64,000 nucleotides of DNA, from contig NZ_JAEQNB010000001.1 in assembly GCF_016722965.1 (NCBI RefSeq), positions 1,019,344-1,083,343 on the forward strand, read 5' to 3'. The notes under the pieces were generated by a model, which made no database searches, was not told the origin of the DNA, and worked only from the letters and a program-made list of their open reading frames with translations. The translations under genes and the position numbers were made by a program. The DNA is from Tumebacillus amylolyticus (lineage in GTDB: Bacteria; Bacillota; Bacilli; Tumebacillales; Tumebacillaceae). This document shows positions 45,101 through 53,087 of the stretch, piece after piece; the stretch's first letter is position 1; each line of letters begins with the position of its first letter.

Positions 45101-45712
45101 TTGGCTTTTTTGCATGGGTTTTTGTTGGCGTTTGGGTTGATATTGCCTTTGGGCGTGCAGAATGTGTTTGTTTTTAATCAGGGAGCGCGGCAAGGGTCTT
45201 TCTTGCGGGCGCTGCCTGTCGTGGTAACGGCGACGATTTGTGATTGGTTGTTGATTTTGCTCTCGGTGCTCGGCGTCTCGCTCCTCGTCATCGAAGTGGC
45301 CTGGGTGCGCTGGCTGTTGATCGTCGTCGGCGTGCTGTTCCTGCTCTACATGGGCTGGTTGACGTGGAAAAGCGCCGCTTCCTCCGGCGACTCCCCTCAG
45401 GACAACGACAACGGCGAAACCTTCTCCGCCAAACGGCAAATTCTCTTCGCCGCCTCCGTCTCTCTCCTCAACCCCCACGCCATTCTCGACACCGTCGGCG
45501 TCATCGGAACCTCCTCGCTTTCCTATGCGGGCGGGGACAAAATTTGGTTCACCGCCGCCTCCATGCTTGTCTCGCTGCTCTGGTTTCTCTCCCTCGCCTT
45601 CGCCGGCCGTCTCATCGGCAAACTCAACCGAGGTGTTCTCCCTCTGATCAACCGAATTTCAGCTGTGATCATGTGGGGAAGTGCGGTGTACATGGTTCTC
45701 ACCTTGTTGTAG
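45101..45712 (+). CDS. LysE/ArgO-family amino-acid exporter
   Basis: About 203 residues with six hydrophobic segments. The start GFLLAFGLILPLGVQNVFVFNQG is the LysE/ArgO signature and LLNPHAILDTVGVIG is the second conserved loop. Family members export basic amino acids. TTG 45101 has GAAAGGG 8 bases upstream; GTG 45092 is the alternative, three codons longer. It lies alone after the HD-GYP repeat array. Confidence 0.8.
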   Translation: MAFLHGFLLAFGLILPLGVQNVFVFNQGARQGSFLRALPVVVTATICDWLLILLSVLGVSLLVIEVAWVRWLLIVVGVLFLLYMGWLTWKSAASSGDSPQDNDNGETFSAKRQILFAASVSLLNPHAILDTVGVIGTSSLSYAGGDKIWFTAASMLVSLLWFLSLAFAGRLIGKLNRGVLPLINRISAVIMWGSAVYMVLTLL

Positions 45713-45753
45713 ACTAGAGACGTATACCCTTTGAAGGAAAGGAGTCACGTCTC

Positions 45754-46671
45754 GTGTCTGACCCAACGCGCACGCTAACTCGTGAACAAGCGATCCCGCT
45801 GTTCGAAGGAGTCGAACTCCGTCACAGCAGCCGTTCCTATACAGGCGAACCTCTCTCCACAGAGATTCGCACGAAACTTCTGAACTTCCTCGACTCCGGC
45901 TGGGAACCCTATCCGGAGTCGCACACCCGCGCTGTCTTCATCGAAGGCACCGACAAGACCTCGCGCATTTTCAAAGGCTTCCTCGGCTCCTACGGCAAAG
46001 TCACCAACGCCCCGGCCCTGATCGCGATCATCGCCGACGTAGACCGACCGCACTTCTACGAAGCAGCTGGCTACATGGGCGAGCAGTGCGTGCTCTACGC
46101 CACCGCTCTCGGCCTGGAATCCTGCTGGGTCGGAGGTTTCTTCCGCCCCGAAGAAGCAGGCAAGATCGCAGGTCTTGGCAAAAGCGAACGAGTTCTCTGC
46201 GTCGTCGCCATCGGAACCGCCAAGCAGGGCGGCATGACGTCGCTCTACGAAGGACTCTTCAAATTCGGCAGCACCAACCGCGGCAAACGCAAGGACGTCT
46301 CCGAGATTCACTACCTCGAAGACATCACCCCGCCGCACTGGTTCTTGCGCGCCATCGAAGCGGTGCAGATCGCGCCGTCGTCGTTCAACAAACAACCTTG
46401 GCACATCATGTACCATCGAGACGGCCGCATCTCGCTCTCCGCCACAGAAGACTACAAGGAAAAAGCGCCGCTCTACGCAGGCGCCCCCAACTCCTCCCGA
46501 CTCTGCTGCGGCATCGCGATGGCCCATTTCAAAGTGACGACCCGCGCCCTCGGCATCGAAGGCCACTGGATTCCCGAAGTCGAACCAAGCAACCCCATCG
46601 CGTCGTTCTTCGTCCCTTCGGAGATCAAGGACAACCTCGACGCCTTGAACGATTTGGAGGTCACCTCATGA
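45754..46671 (+). CDS. Nitroreductase-family protein (TM1586-like)
   Basis: The 305-residue protein has two halves resembling nitroreductase folds, with VELRHSSRSYTGEPLS at the N-terminus and AIEAVQIAPSSFNKQPWH in the second half, as in putative TM nitroreductases. The RHSSRSY and SSFNKQPW segments are the usual FMN-contacting positions. The substrate is unknown. GTG 45754 follows AAGGAG. Its stop overlaps the start of the enoyl-CoA hydratase gene (ATGA), so both are made together. Confidence 0.75.
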   Translation: MSDPTRTLTREQAIPLFEGVELRHSSRSYTGEPLSTEIRTKLLNFLDSGWEPYPESHTRAVFIEGTDKTSRIFKGFLGSYGKVTNAPALIAIIADVDRPHFYEAAGYMGEQCVLYATALGLESCWVGGFFRPEEAGKIAGLGKSERVLCVVAIGTAKQGGMTSLYEGLFKFGSTNRGKRKDVSEIHYLEDITPPHWFLRAIEAVQIAPSSFNKQPWHIMYHRDGRISLSATEDYKEKAPLYAGAPNSSRLCCGIAMAHFKVTTRALGIEGHWIPEVEPSNPIASFFVPSEIKDNLDALNDLEVTS

Positions 46672-47489
46672 GCGACTTGCTGTTTGAAGTCAAGGACCAT
46701 ATCGCCACGATCACACTCAACCGCCCCGAGGCGCTGAACGCTTTCTCCGTGCCGATGATCCAAGCATGGGTCTCTGCCTTGGAAGAGTGCCGCGACAACG
46801 ACGACATCCGCGTCGTCGTCGTCACCGGAGCGGGACGAGCGTTCTGCTCCGGCGGCGACGTGCGGGCGATGCGCGAAGGCAAAGGCTTTCTCGCCCAAGG
46901 CGACGACGAGATCGACACCTACACCACCGGCCTCGCCCGCAAGAACTCGCTGTGGAAACTCATCCAACGGGTGCCGCTGACTTTGGAGCAAGTCGACAAG
47001 CCGGTCATCGCTGCGCTCAACGGAGATGCAGTCGGTGCCGGTCTCGACATGGCGTTGATGTGCGACCTGCGGGTCGCGAGTGACACGGCCCGTTTTTCCG
47101 AAGGGTACGTGAAGCTTGGCATCGTACCGGGCGACGGAGGCGCGTACTTTCTCCCGAAGCTCGTCGGGATGGCGAAAGCGTTGGAATTGTTGCTGACAGG
47201 CGACAGGATCGACGCCCGAGAAGCGGAGCGAATCGGCCTCGTCAACTCCGTGGTTCCGGCAGAGCAAGTCTTGGACGAAGCCTACAAACTCGCCTCCAAG
47301 ATCGCCGCCCAACCGCCGGTTGCCGTGCGACTGATCAAACGCGCCGCCTACCAGAGCCAACGCACCGATTTGCGTACGGCGCTCGACCTCGTCTCGTCGC
47401 ACATGGCCATCGTCACGGAGACCGAAGACCATCTGGAAGCCGTGCGTGCCTTGCTGGAGAAACGCCAGGGCGAATATCGAGGGAAATAA
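46668..47489 (+). CDS. Enoyl-CoA hydratase/isomerase family protein
   Basis: The 273-residue crotonase-fold protein shows ITLNRPEALNAFS, the oxyanion-hole segments AFCSGGDVRAM and GDAVGAGLDMALMCDLRVAS, and EGYVKLGIVPGDGGAYFL. The catalytic glutamate positions appear present, but the exact reaction (hydratase, isomerase or other) cannot be told. It overlaps the nitroreductase-like gene by 4 bases. A terminator follows. Confidence 0.85.
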   Translation: MSDLLFEVKDHIATITLNRPEALNAFSVPMIQAWVSALEECRDNDDIRVVVVTGAGRAFCSGGDVRAMREGKGFLAQGDDEIDTYTTGLARKNSLWKLIQRVPLTLEQVDKPVIAALNGDAVGAGLDMALMCDLRVASDTARFSEGYVKLGIVPGDGGAYFLPKLVGMAKALELLLTGDRIDAREAERIGLVNSVVPAEQVLDEAYKLASKIAAQPPVAVRLIKRAAYQSQRTDLRTALDLVSSHMAIVTETEDHLEAVRALLEKRQGEYRGK

Positions 47490-47493
47490 AAGG

Positions 47494-47523
47494 AACCCCC
47501 TTGGCAGACAAGGGGGTTTTTCG
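47494..47523 (+). terminator. Rho-independent terminator
   Basis: AACCCCCTTG pairs with CAAGGGGGTT around GCAGA, followed by TTT. Confidence 0.85.
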
Positions 47524-47529
47524 GTGTGC

Positions 47530-47535
47530 TATAAT
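47530..47535 (+). promoter_or_regulatory. Extended -10 promoter of the exonuclease gene
   Basis: A consensus TATAAT preceded by TGC (TGnTATAAT) lies 36 bases before the start. No good -35 box is seen at the usual distance, in keeping with an extended -10 promoter. Confidence 0.5.
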
Positions 47536-47570
47536 GGTAGCTAGAGTGACTAGAACGGAGGAACAACACC

Positions 47571-48455
47571 TTGTTGAATAAAAGCAACTTTCTCGTCGTC
47601 GACGGCTCGTCTCTCCTCGTGCGTGCGTACTTTGCCAGCGCGTACGGCGGTCGCATCATGCAGTCGTCGCGCGGTGTCTATACGAACGGTGTCTTTGGGT
47701 TTATGAACATGCTGTTGAAAGCAGTCGAGCAGATGCAGCCGACCCATCTGTTTGTGGCGTGGGATGTGTCCCGCGATACGTTCCGTCGTGAACTGTACCC
47801 GCAGTACAAAGGCACGCGCGGCGAATTGCCGGACATGCTCCACCCGCAGTTTGACACGATGAAGGAAGTCCTCGACGCACTCGGCGTCCCGCAGCACTTG
47901 GACGAGCGCTACGAAGCGGACGACATCATCGGCACCCTGTCGCACATGGCGGCAGACGAAGGGCACGACGTATTGGTGTTGACGGGGGACCGCGATGCTT
48001 TGCAATTGGTGCGTGACAAAGTAACGGTCGCGATCATGAAGAAAGGCATCACCGAAATGAACTACTACACCCCGGCTTCGCTGTACGAAGAGTGGGGCCT
48101 GACCCCGTCGCAAATCATCGACCTCAAAGGTCTGATGGGCGACACCTCCGACAACATCCCGGGCGTGCCGGGCATCGGGGAGAAAACGGCGAAGAAACTG
48201 CTGGACGAGTACGGCACGGTCGAGAACCTCATCGAGAACCGCCATCTGCTCAAAGGCAAGATGAAGGACAAAATCGAGGAGCACCAAGAGATCGCCCGCC
48301 TGAGCAAGTTGCTCGCGACGATCGTCCTCGACGTCCCGCTCGTCCACACCGTGAACGACTGCCGCCTCTCCATCAAGATGGAATCCGCCAAGGAGAAGCT
48401 CGCCGAGTTGGATCTTAACCGCGTCTGGACCCAACTGACGAAAGTAGTCGGCTAG
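47571..48455 (+). CDS. 5'-3' exonuclease (YpcP/ExoR-like flap nuclease)
   Basis: The 294-residue protein matches the nuclease domain of DNA polymerase I as a stand-alone gene. Metal-binding acidic residues are in VVDGSSLLVRAYF, VAWDVSRDTFRRELYPQYKG, YEADDIIGTL and TGDRDALQLV, followed by the helix-hairpin-helix DTSDNIPGVPGIGEKTAKKLL. Such enzymes remove RNA primers and flaps in lagging-strand synthesis and repair. TTG 47571 has GGAGG at 9 bases. A terminator follows. Confidence 0.9.
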   Translation: MLNKSNFLVVDGSSLLVRAYFASAYGGRIMQSSRGVYTNGVFGFMNMLLKAVEQMQPTHLFVAWDVSRDTFRRELYPQYKGTRGELPDMLHPQFDTMKEVLDALGVPQHLDERYEADDIIGTLSHMAADEGHDVLVLTGDRDALQLVRDKVTVAIMKKGITEMNYYTPASLYEEWGLTPSQIIDLKGLMGDTSDNIPGVPGIGEKTAKKLLDEYGTVENLIENRHLLKGKMKDKIEEHQEIARLSKLLATIVLDVPLVHTVNDCRLSIKMESAKEKLAELDLNRVWTQLTKVVG

Positions 48456-48462
48456 AAAAAAG

Positions 48463-48497
48463 GAGACCTGTCCTCTGAGGAGGCAGGTCTCTTTTTT
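48463..48497. terminator. Terminator between convergent genes
   Basis: AGACCTG and CAGGTCT, with CCTC/GAGG inside, form the stem, flanked by A and T runs on either side. Confidence 0.8.
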
Positions 48498-48527
48498 ATA
48501 GAAACGATGGCGACGGCAAGACTAGGA

Positions 48528-49376
48528 TTAGTTCCAGACGTCGGTGATCGGCGTTGCGGTGGTCGATTTAGACACCGTCGGGAGGGCGTACATGTCTTCC
48601 AGCGTTCTCAGGACGTTGAAATGGTTGATGTTCTCGCTGTAGCTGCCCGCTTTGACCATCGGGCCGACGAAGAGGGTCGGAATTTGGTTCGAAGTGCCGA
48701 AGTCGTCCTCGTCCCATTGGACGATCAGCAGGGAGTTGTGCGTTTTCGCCCATTGTACATAGGAGTCGAGGTTGGTTTTCAACCACGTATCCGCTTGGTT
48801 GATCGTGCCGTCATGCATGTCGTGGTCTTGGTTCGGGATGACGAACGAGATCGTCGGCAGTTTGGTGAAGTCGGTTGGGAACGAGGTGAACGGCATGTTG
48901 ATCGAAGTCGGCAAGTTCGAGAAGTTCACCCACGGAGCGTGTTTGCGGTAGTATTTCAAGTTCGAGCAGCCCGTAAATCCGGTGTACGGCAGGTCTTCGG
49001 AGTAACCGCCAAACGTAAGTCCGGCCCCAATCAGTTGTGATGCAAGGCTTGGCGTCGTGAACGTGTGCGGGCAGGTATCAGAGGTGACGCTGTGGTTCGT
49101 GCCGGAGAACAGGTCGAAGTAGTTCGGTTGAGACGGATGCTCAACGCCGTGCGAGTCCGAGAACGAAGCCCCAAGTGTTTTCAGCGAGTTGATGTACGGC
49201 GCTTCGGTGGTGTTCCCGATCACTTCGCTGTAGGAATGGTTCTCCTCCATAACGACGATGACATGATCCGGGCGCGGCACGGTGCCTGCTGCAGTCGCGG
49301 TCTGCGGCTGATTGACGGTGGCTCCGACTGCGGTGACAGCAGTCAGGGCTGCGATGAGGGCAAATGCTTTTTTCAT
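48528..49376 (-). CDS. Secreted phosphoesterase (acid phosphatase/phospholipase C superfamily)
   Basis: The 282-residue protein has a signal peptide ending near ATAAG (about residue 31). The alkaline-phosphatase-like phosphoesterase domain shows HVIVVMEENHSYSEVIGN, HPSQPNYFDLFSG, IPNQDHDMHDG and VQWDEDDFG, which hold the metal ligands. The family includes acid phosphatases and phospholipases C; the short length and lack of a C-terminal domain favour a phosphatase. It is expected to act outside the cell. TTGATA and TTTATT on the minus strand could form its promoter. Confidence 0.85.
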   Translation of the reverse strand: MKKAFALIAALTAVTAVGATVNQPQTATAAGTVPRPDHVIVVMEENHSYSEVIGNTTEAPYINSLKTLGASFSDSHGVEHPSQPNYFDLFSGTNHSVTSDTCPHTFTTPSLASQLIGAGLTFGGYSEDLPYTGFTGCSNLKYYRKHAPWVNFSNLPTSINMPFTSFPTDFTKLPTISFVIPNQDHDMHDGTINQADTWLKTNLDSYVQWAKTHNSLLIVQWDEDDFGTSNQIPTLFVGPMVKAGSYSENINHFNVLRTLEDMYALPTVSKSTTATPITDVWN

Positions 49377-49473
49377 TTGGGTGTTGCCTCCCTATTTTTA
49401 TTTGCAAGTTCGAAATAAACATGGTGCACATAGAATTTATCAAACTTTTATCTTGTTGTCATCCTGATTTTCA

Positions 49474-49487
49474 TTACAAGATTGTAA
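49474..49487. promoter_or_regulatory. Palindrome between the phosphoesterase and a membrane protein gene
   Basis: TTACAA and TTGTAA are separated by GA, giving a 14-base inverted repeat in the 151-base gap between two divergent genes. It is operator-like, but no regulator is adjacent. Confidence 0.4.
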
Positions 49488-49527
49488 AAAATACAAATAG
49501 GAAAGACTATCCATGAGGTGAGAACCT

Positions 49528-50013
49528 GTGAGAGTAATCGTACTTCATGGAGACGCCCGACGGAATTTTGGGATCGCCGCTTTGCTCGTGCTTGTCGGGG
49601 TGGGCGGACTGATCTTCTCGGCGGTACAGGACTTTTTTTACTTGGCGATTGTCATGGTGACGGCGATTATGGTGGGGAGTTTCATCTGTTTTCGGATCAT
49701 GTGGGTGGAGAGACCTGATGGGCGAAAGGGAAGGGTTTTTTATTTGGTCTCCTTGGTTGCAGGGTTTTTCCTCGTGTTGTTTCTGCTCGATGTACCTGCC
49801 TACCGGAACCATGACTATGAGGTGGCATCGGGCATCCCGTCCAAGGTGGAGCATGGGAAGAGATCGAATGTGTACGTGACGGTTGAAGGTCACCAGTTTA
49901 CGTATGATGAACGCGAACTTCCGATAAACCCCTACGACTATCGCTTTGAAATTCACTACCTGCCTTGGACCAGATGGCGTGTAGACTCCTCGATCACCAT
50001 CGCCACACGCTGA
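49528..50013 (+). CDS. Membrane protein of unknown function
   Basis: The 161-residue protein has three hydrophobic segments (IAALLVLVGVGGLIFSAV, FYLAIVMVTAIMVGSFICF, VFYLVSLVAGFFLVLFLLDV) followed by about 70 polar residues, probably outside the membrane, with beta-like strands (VYVTVEGHQFTYDERELP). I do not recognise it. GTG 49528 has ATGAGGTGAG upstream. A terminator follows, so it is a single gene. Confidence 0.65.
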   Translation: MRVIVLHGDARRNFGIAALLVLVGVGGLIFSAVQDFFYLAIVMVTAIMVGSFICFRIMWVERPDGRKGRVFYLVSLVAGFFLVLFLLDVPAYRNHDYEVASGIPSKVEHGKRSNVYVTVEGHQFTYDERELPINPYDYRFEIHYLPWTRWRVDSSITIATR

Positions 50014-50015
50014 AA

Positions 50016-50053
50016 AAAAGCCCCTGTTTCGCAGAGGGGCTTTTCTCTTTTGC
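50016..50053 (+). terminator. Rho-independent terminator
   Basis: AAAAGCCCCT pairs with AGGGGCTTTT around a short loop, with CTCTTTT after it. Confidence 0.85.
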
Positions 50054-50091
50054 TCAACTGAGGTATCTTCAAGTCATGAGGTGATGAACGG

Positions 50092-50805
50092 ATGGATGTG
50101 TTTGCGCGTTCGGTGCAAGGTGTGGTGCAGTTTTTACAGGAAGCGGTGGAGCGGGAATGGCGCTCTCCGGAGGAGCGGCGGTTTCACAGCGAACTGCAAG
50201 GCCCGTGGTTTGACGAGGTCGCGCGGTGGTTGGAGCAATTCGCAGGGCATGAGCTGTGGCAGACGGCGGGTGAGCGCATGGACGAAGTGCGTGCTTTTTC
50301 GCGAGGGGTGCGGGATGAGCTTGGGTATGTGCTCAGTCGGATCGAGCCGCAGCTTGCGATGAGTGTTCTCTGCGGGTTGCCGGCTTCGCAGGGACTTGGG
50401 TATACGCACGAGCGCTTGGCTTTGAGTCTTGGCGTGGAGAACGGGCAGGTGCTCTCGTGGGAGCAGGAGGGCTATGCGCGGATGCGGACCCTTTTAAATG
50501 AACGAACTCCCTTGCTGGCGTATGTATTGGCTCTGTCGGTGGAGTTGGAGGCACAAAACCCTGTTAAGGAGAGCGAGCCCGAGGATGTGGAAGCGCTGGT
50601 GGGGCAGGCCGGTTTCGATCCGGACTTCGATTTGCGCCGCTATGTGTCGCCCGCTATGGAGTTGGAGCTGCGTCAATGGTTTCACAAATGGGGCGTGGAG
50701 TCGCCGTTCCCCGACGACGAAGGCCGCGAGTTGGCGGTGGCGTTGGTACAAGCACGCTTGAAATGGGAGATGTCAGCCGGAGAGGAGGAGAGCGAAGATG
50801 CTTGA
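50092..50805 (+). CDS. Unknown protein upstream of recQ
   Basis: This 237-residue helical protein has no signal or membrane segment. A central segment, YTHERLALSLGVENGQVLSWEQEG, has a helix-turn-helix look. It overlaps the recQ-like gene by 8 bases, so it is coupled to it. In B. subtilis a helicase-associated HTH gene (ypbB) precedes recS; this position is alike, though I cannot show homology. ATG 50092 follows GAGGTGATG. Confidence 0.65.
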   Translation: MDVFARSVQGVVQFLQEAVEREWRSPEERRFHSELQGPWFDEVARWLEQFAGHELWQTAGERMDEVRAFSRGVRDELGYVLSRIEPQLAMSVLCGLPASQGLGYTHERLALSLGVENGQVLSWEQEGYARMRTLLNERTPLLAYVLALSVELEAQNPVKESEPEDVEALVGQAGFDPDFDLRRYVSPAMELELRQWFHKWGVESPFPDDEGRELAVALVQARLKWEMSAGEEESEDA

Positions 50806-52717
50806 TCTGCGGGAGCCGCTGAAGCGGTATTTTGGATTTGAGAGTTTTCGCGGGGGGCAGGAGCAGATCATCCAATCGTTGCTTGAGGGCGAGCATGTGC
50901 TGGGGATCATGACGACCGGAGCGGGGAAGTCGCTCTGTTACCAGTTGCCCGCGTTGCTGATGCCCGGTGTGACGCTCGTGATCTCGCCGTTGGTGGCGCT
51001 GATGCACGACCAAGTTGAAGCGCTGTCCCGTCGCGGAATCGACGAAGCGACGTATCTGAATTCCCTCCTCTCCCCGCAGGAGTTGAAAAACCGCCTGGCA
51101 GGCATCCGCCACGGCGCTTTCAAACTGGTCTACATCGCGCCGGAGCGGTTGCGGAGTCAGGAGTTTTTGCAACTTTTGCAGGACATTCCCGTCTCGATGC
51201 TCGTGGTGGACGAAGCGCACTGCATCTCCGAGTGGGGGCATGACTTCCGCACGGACTACTTGCAAATCGGGTCGGTGCGGGAGAAGCTCGGGCATGTTCC
51301 CGTGCTCGCGTTGACGGCGACGGCGACGCCGGAAGTGCAGGAGGACATCCTCATTCAACTGCGCATCGTCAACTGTCGCAAGTTCGTCACGGGGTTTGAC
51401 CGTCCGAACTTGGCGTTGGTGTTTCGCCGCGAAGAGACCAAGGAAGCGAAGTACCGGGCCGCTTTTTCCTTCCTGCAAAAGCAAGAGGGCGTGGGGATCG
51501 TCTATGCTCCGTCGCGCAACGAGTGTGAGGAAGTGGCGCGGTATTTGCGTATGGCGATGCCAAACGAAACCATCGCTTTTTATCATGCGGGGTTGCGGCC
51601 GGAGGAGCGGCGGATGGTGCAAGACGAGTTCATGGCGGGCCGTGTGCGGATCGTCGTGGCGACCAATGCGTTTGGCATGGGAATTGACAAGCCGGACATT
51701 CGCTACGTCGTGCATCTGCATGTACCGGCGAGTGTCGAGGGCTATTACCAAGAGGCGGGTCGTGCCGGGCGGGATGGATTGCCGTCTGTGTGCATGACGA
51801 TCTACAACGAGCAGGATCGGGCGATTCACCATTATTTTTTGAAGCGAGAGTTTCCGACGGAGCAGGAGTATGACACGGCGTTCGAGTTGATGAGGCTGCA
51901 CAGTTCGGAGGGCGGCGTGTTTCGCGGGTCGTGGCGCGAGATGACGCGCTGGCCGGGGCTGGACGACGACCGTCTGTCCCTGCTCGTGCATCAGTGGGAG
52001 AACATCGGCGCGATGGAGGTCTTGGACTTTACGGGCGACGGTGTGATCTTCCGGCTGGACATCGAGCGGATGAGATCGCGAAAAAGCGACGTGTTGACGG
52101 CGATTGAACGGTTGAAGTTGCGCAGGTTCGGCAAATTGAACCGCGTGATGGAGTTGTTGCACTCGCCGCTCTGCCGACGAGAAGGGGTGCTTGGGTACTT
52201 CGGACAAGCGCTGACAGAGCGTCCTCGGGTGTGCTGTGACATCTGCAACCCGGAGATGGCGAAGAACCCGAGTCTCGTGGAAGTGACGCTTGGAGCTTTG
52301 AATTGGGGGCGGGTTCTGGGAGACTTGTTCCCGGAGGAGAAACTCGACCCGCGCATCGGCGAACCGCTTCGTCTGGCGATGACGGCGGGGGAGGAAGCGT
52401 ACCGCGTCGGGCAGCAGGGCAAAGCGGACGAGTTGCCGCGCCTGTACGAGATGCTGAATTCGCCGTCTGTGACGACGCGTCGGATGGCGTGTTCGGCGAT
52501 TGGCAAGATCGGGCGAGCGGAGTCTGTTCCGTACTTGCTCCCGAGATTGGAAGACAGCAACCCGCAAGTGCGACAGTACGCGTTAAAAGCGCTCGCCAAG
52601 ATGGACGACCGCCGTTGGGTCGGGCCGGTTTGGGACTTGCTGCGGCGAGAGGACAAGGAGTACAACATCCGACAAGCCAAGATCATGTTGGAGCAGATGG
52701 GAGAGCGAGTGCAGTGA
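50798..52717 (+). CDS. RecQ-family ATP-dependent DNA helicase with C-terminal HEAT repeats
   Basis: The 639-residue protein has RecQ helicase motifs: FRGGQEQII (motif 0), TTGAGKSLCYQLPA (I), VVDEAHCISEWGHDFR (II), LTATATPEV (III), ATNAFGMGIDKPDIR and YYQEAGRAGRDG (VI). A zinc-binding part with LCRREGVLGYFGQ and CCDIC follows. Instead of the usual HRDC domain the last ~100 residues are HEAT-like repeats (VTTRRMACSAIGKIGRAESVPYLLPRLEDSNPQVRQYALKAL in two short repeats). It unwinds DNA during repair. It overlaps the preceding gene, and the MazG-like and RluA-like genes follow in one probable operon. Confidence 0.9.
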   Translation: MLDLREPLKRYFGFESFRGGQEQIIQSLLEGEHVLGIMTTGAGKSLCYQLPALLMPGVTLVISPLVALMHDQVEALSRRGIDEATYLNSLLSPQELKNRLAGIRHGAFKLVYIAPERLRSQEFLQLLQDIPVSMLVVDEAHCISEWGHDFRTDYLQIGSVREKLGHVPVLALTATATPEVQEDILIQLRIVNCRKFVTGFDRPNLALVFRREETKEAKYRAAFSFLQKQEGVGIVYAPSRNECEEVARYLRMAMPNETIAFYHAGLRPEERRMVQDEFMAGRVRIVVATNAFGMGIDKPDIRYVVHLHVPASVEGYYQEAGRAGRDGLPSVCMTIYNEQDRAIHHYFLKREFPTEQEYDTAFELMRLHSSEGGVFRGSWREMTRWPGLDDDRLSLLVHQWENIGAMEVLDFTGDGVIFRLDIERMRSRKSDVLTAIERLKLRRFGKLNRVMELLHSPLCRREGVLGYFGQALTERPRVCCDICNPEMAKNPSLVEVTLGALNWGRVLGDLFPEEKLDPRIGEPLRLAMTAGEEAYRVGQQGKADELPRLYEMLNSPSVTTRRMACSAIGKIGRAESVPYLLPRLEDSNPQVRQYALKALAKMDDRRWVGPVWDLLRREDKEYNIRQAKIMLEQMGERVQ

Positions 52718-52740
52718 GTGACGTGCGTGGAGATGCAGTA

Positions 52741-53067
52741 GTGACAGTCGCGGAGTTGAAGCAACAGGTGAAGGAGTTCACAGAATCCCGCAATTGGGGC
52801 GGCGGACATCGGTCGAAGAACTTGGCGATGAGCATCGCGATTGAAGCGGCGGAGTTGATGGAGCATTTCCAGTGGTTGGAGAACGACGACTACGCAGCGG
52901 AGAAGTTGACGGAGGAGAAGCGGGAGCAAGTGCGTCTGGAAGTGGCGGACATCGCGATCTACCTGCTCAGCTTCTGCAACCAACAAGGTATTGATCTGGC
53001 GAAGGCCGTTCATGATAAGTACCAAATCAATGAAAAAAGGTTCCCTGTCGAGGAATGGGTCAAGTGA
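52741..53067 (+). CDS. MazG-like nucleotide pyrophosphohydrolase
   Basis: The 108-residue protein is a single all-alpha MazG domain. The metal-binding motif appears as EAAELMEHFQW and EVADIAIYLL, the typical EExxE plus ExxD pattern. Small stand-alone members cleave non-canonical or excess dNTPs to monophosphates. GTG 52741 has GGAG 8 bases upstream; GTG 52714, overlapping the recQ stop, is an alternative. It lies in a genome-maintenance operon, which fits pool sanitation. Confidence 0.85.
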   Translation: MTVAELKQQVKEFTESRNWGGGHRSKNLAMSIAIEAAELMEHFQWLENDDYAAEKLTEEKREQVRLEVADIAIYLLSFCNQQGIDLAKAVHDKYQINEKRFPVEEWVK

Positions 53068-53087
53068 CAGGGCAGAGGGAGCACAGC

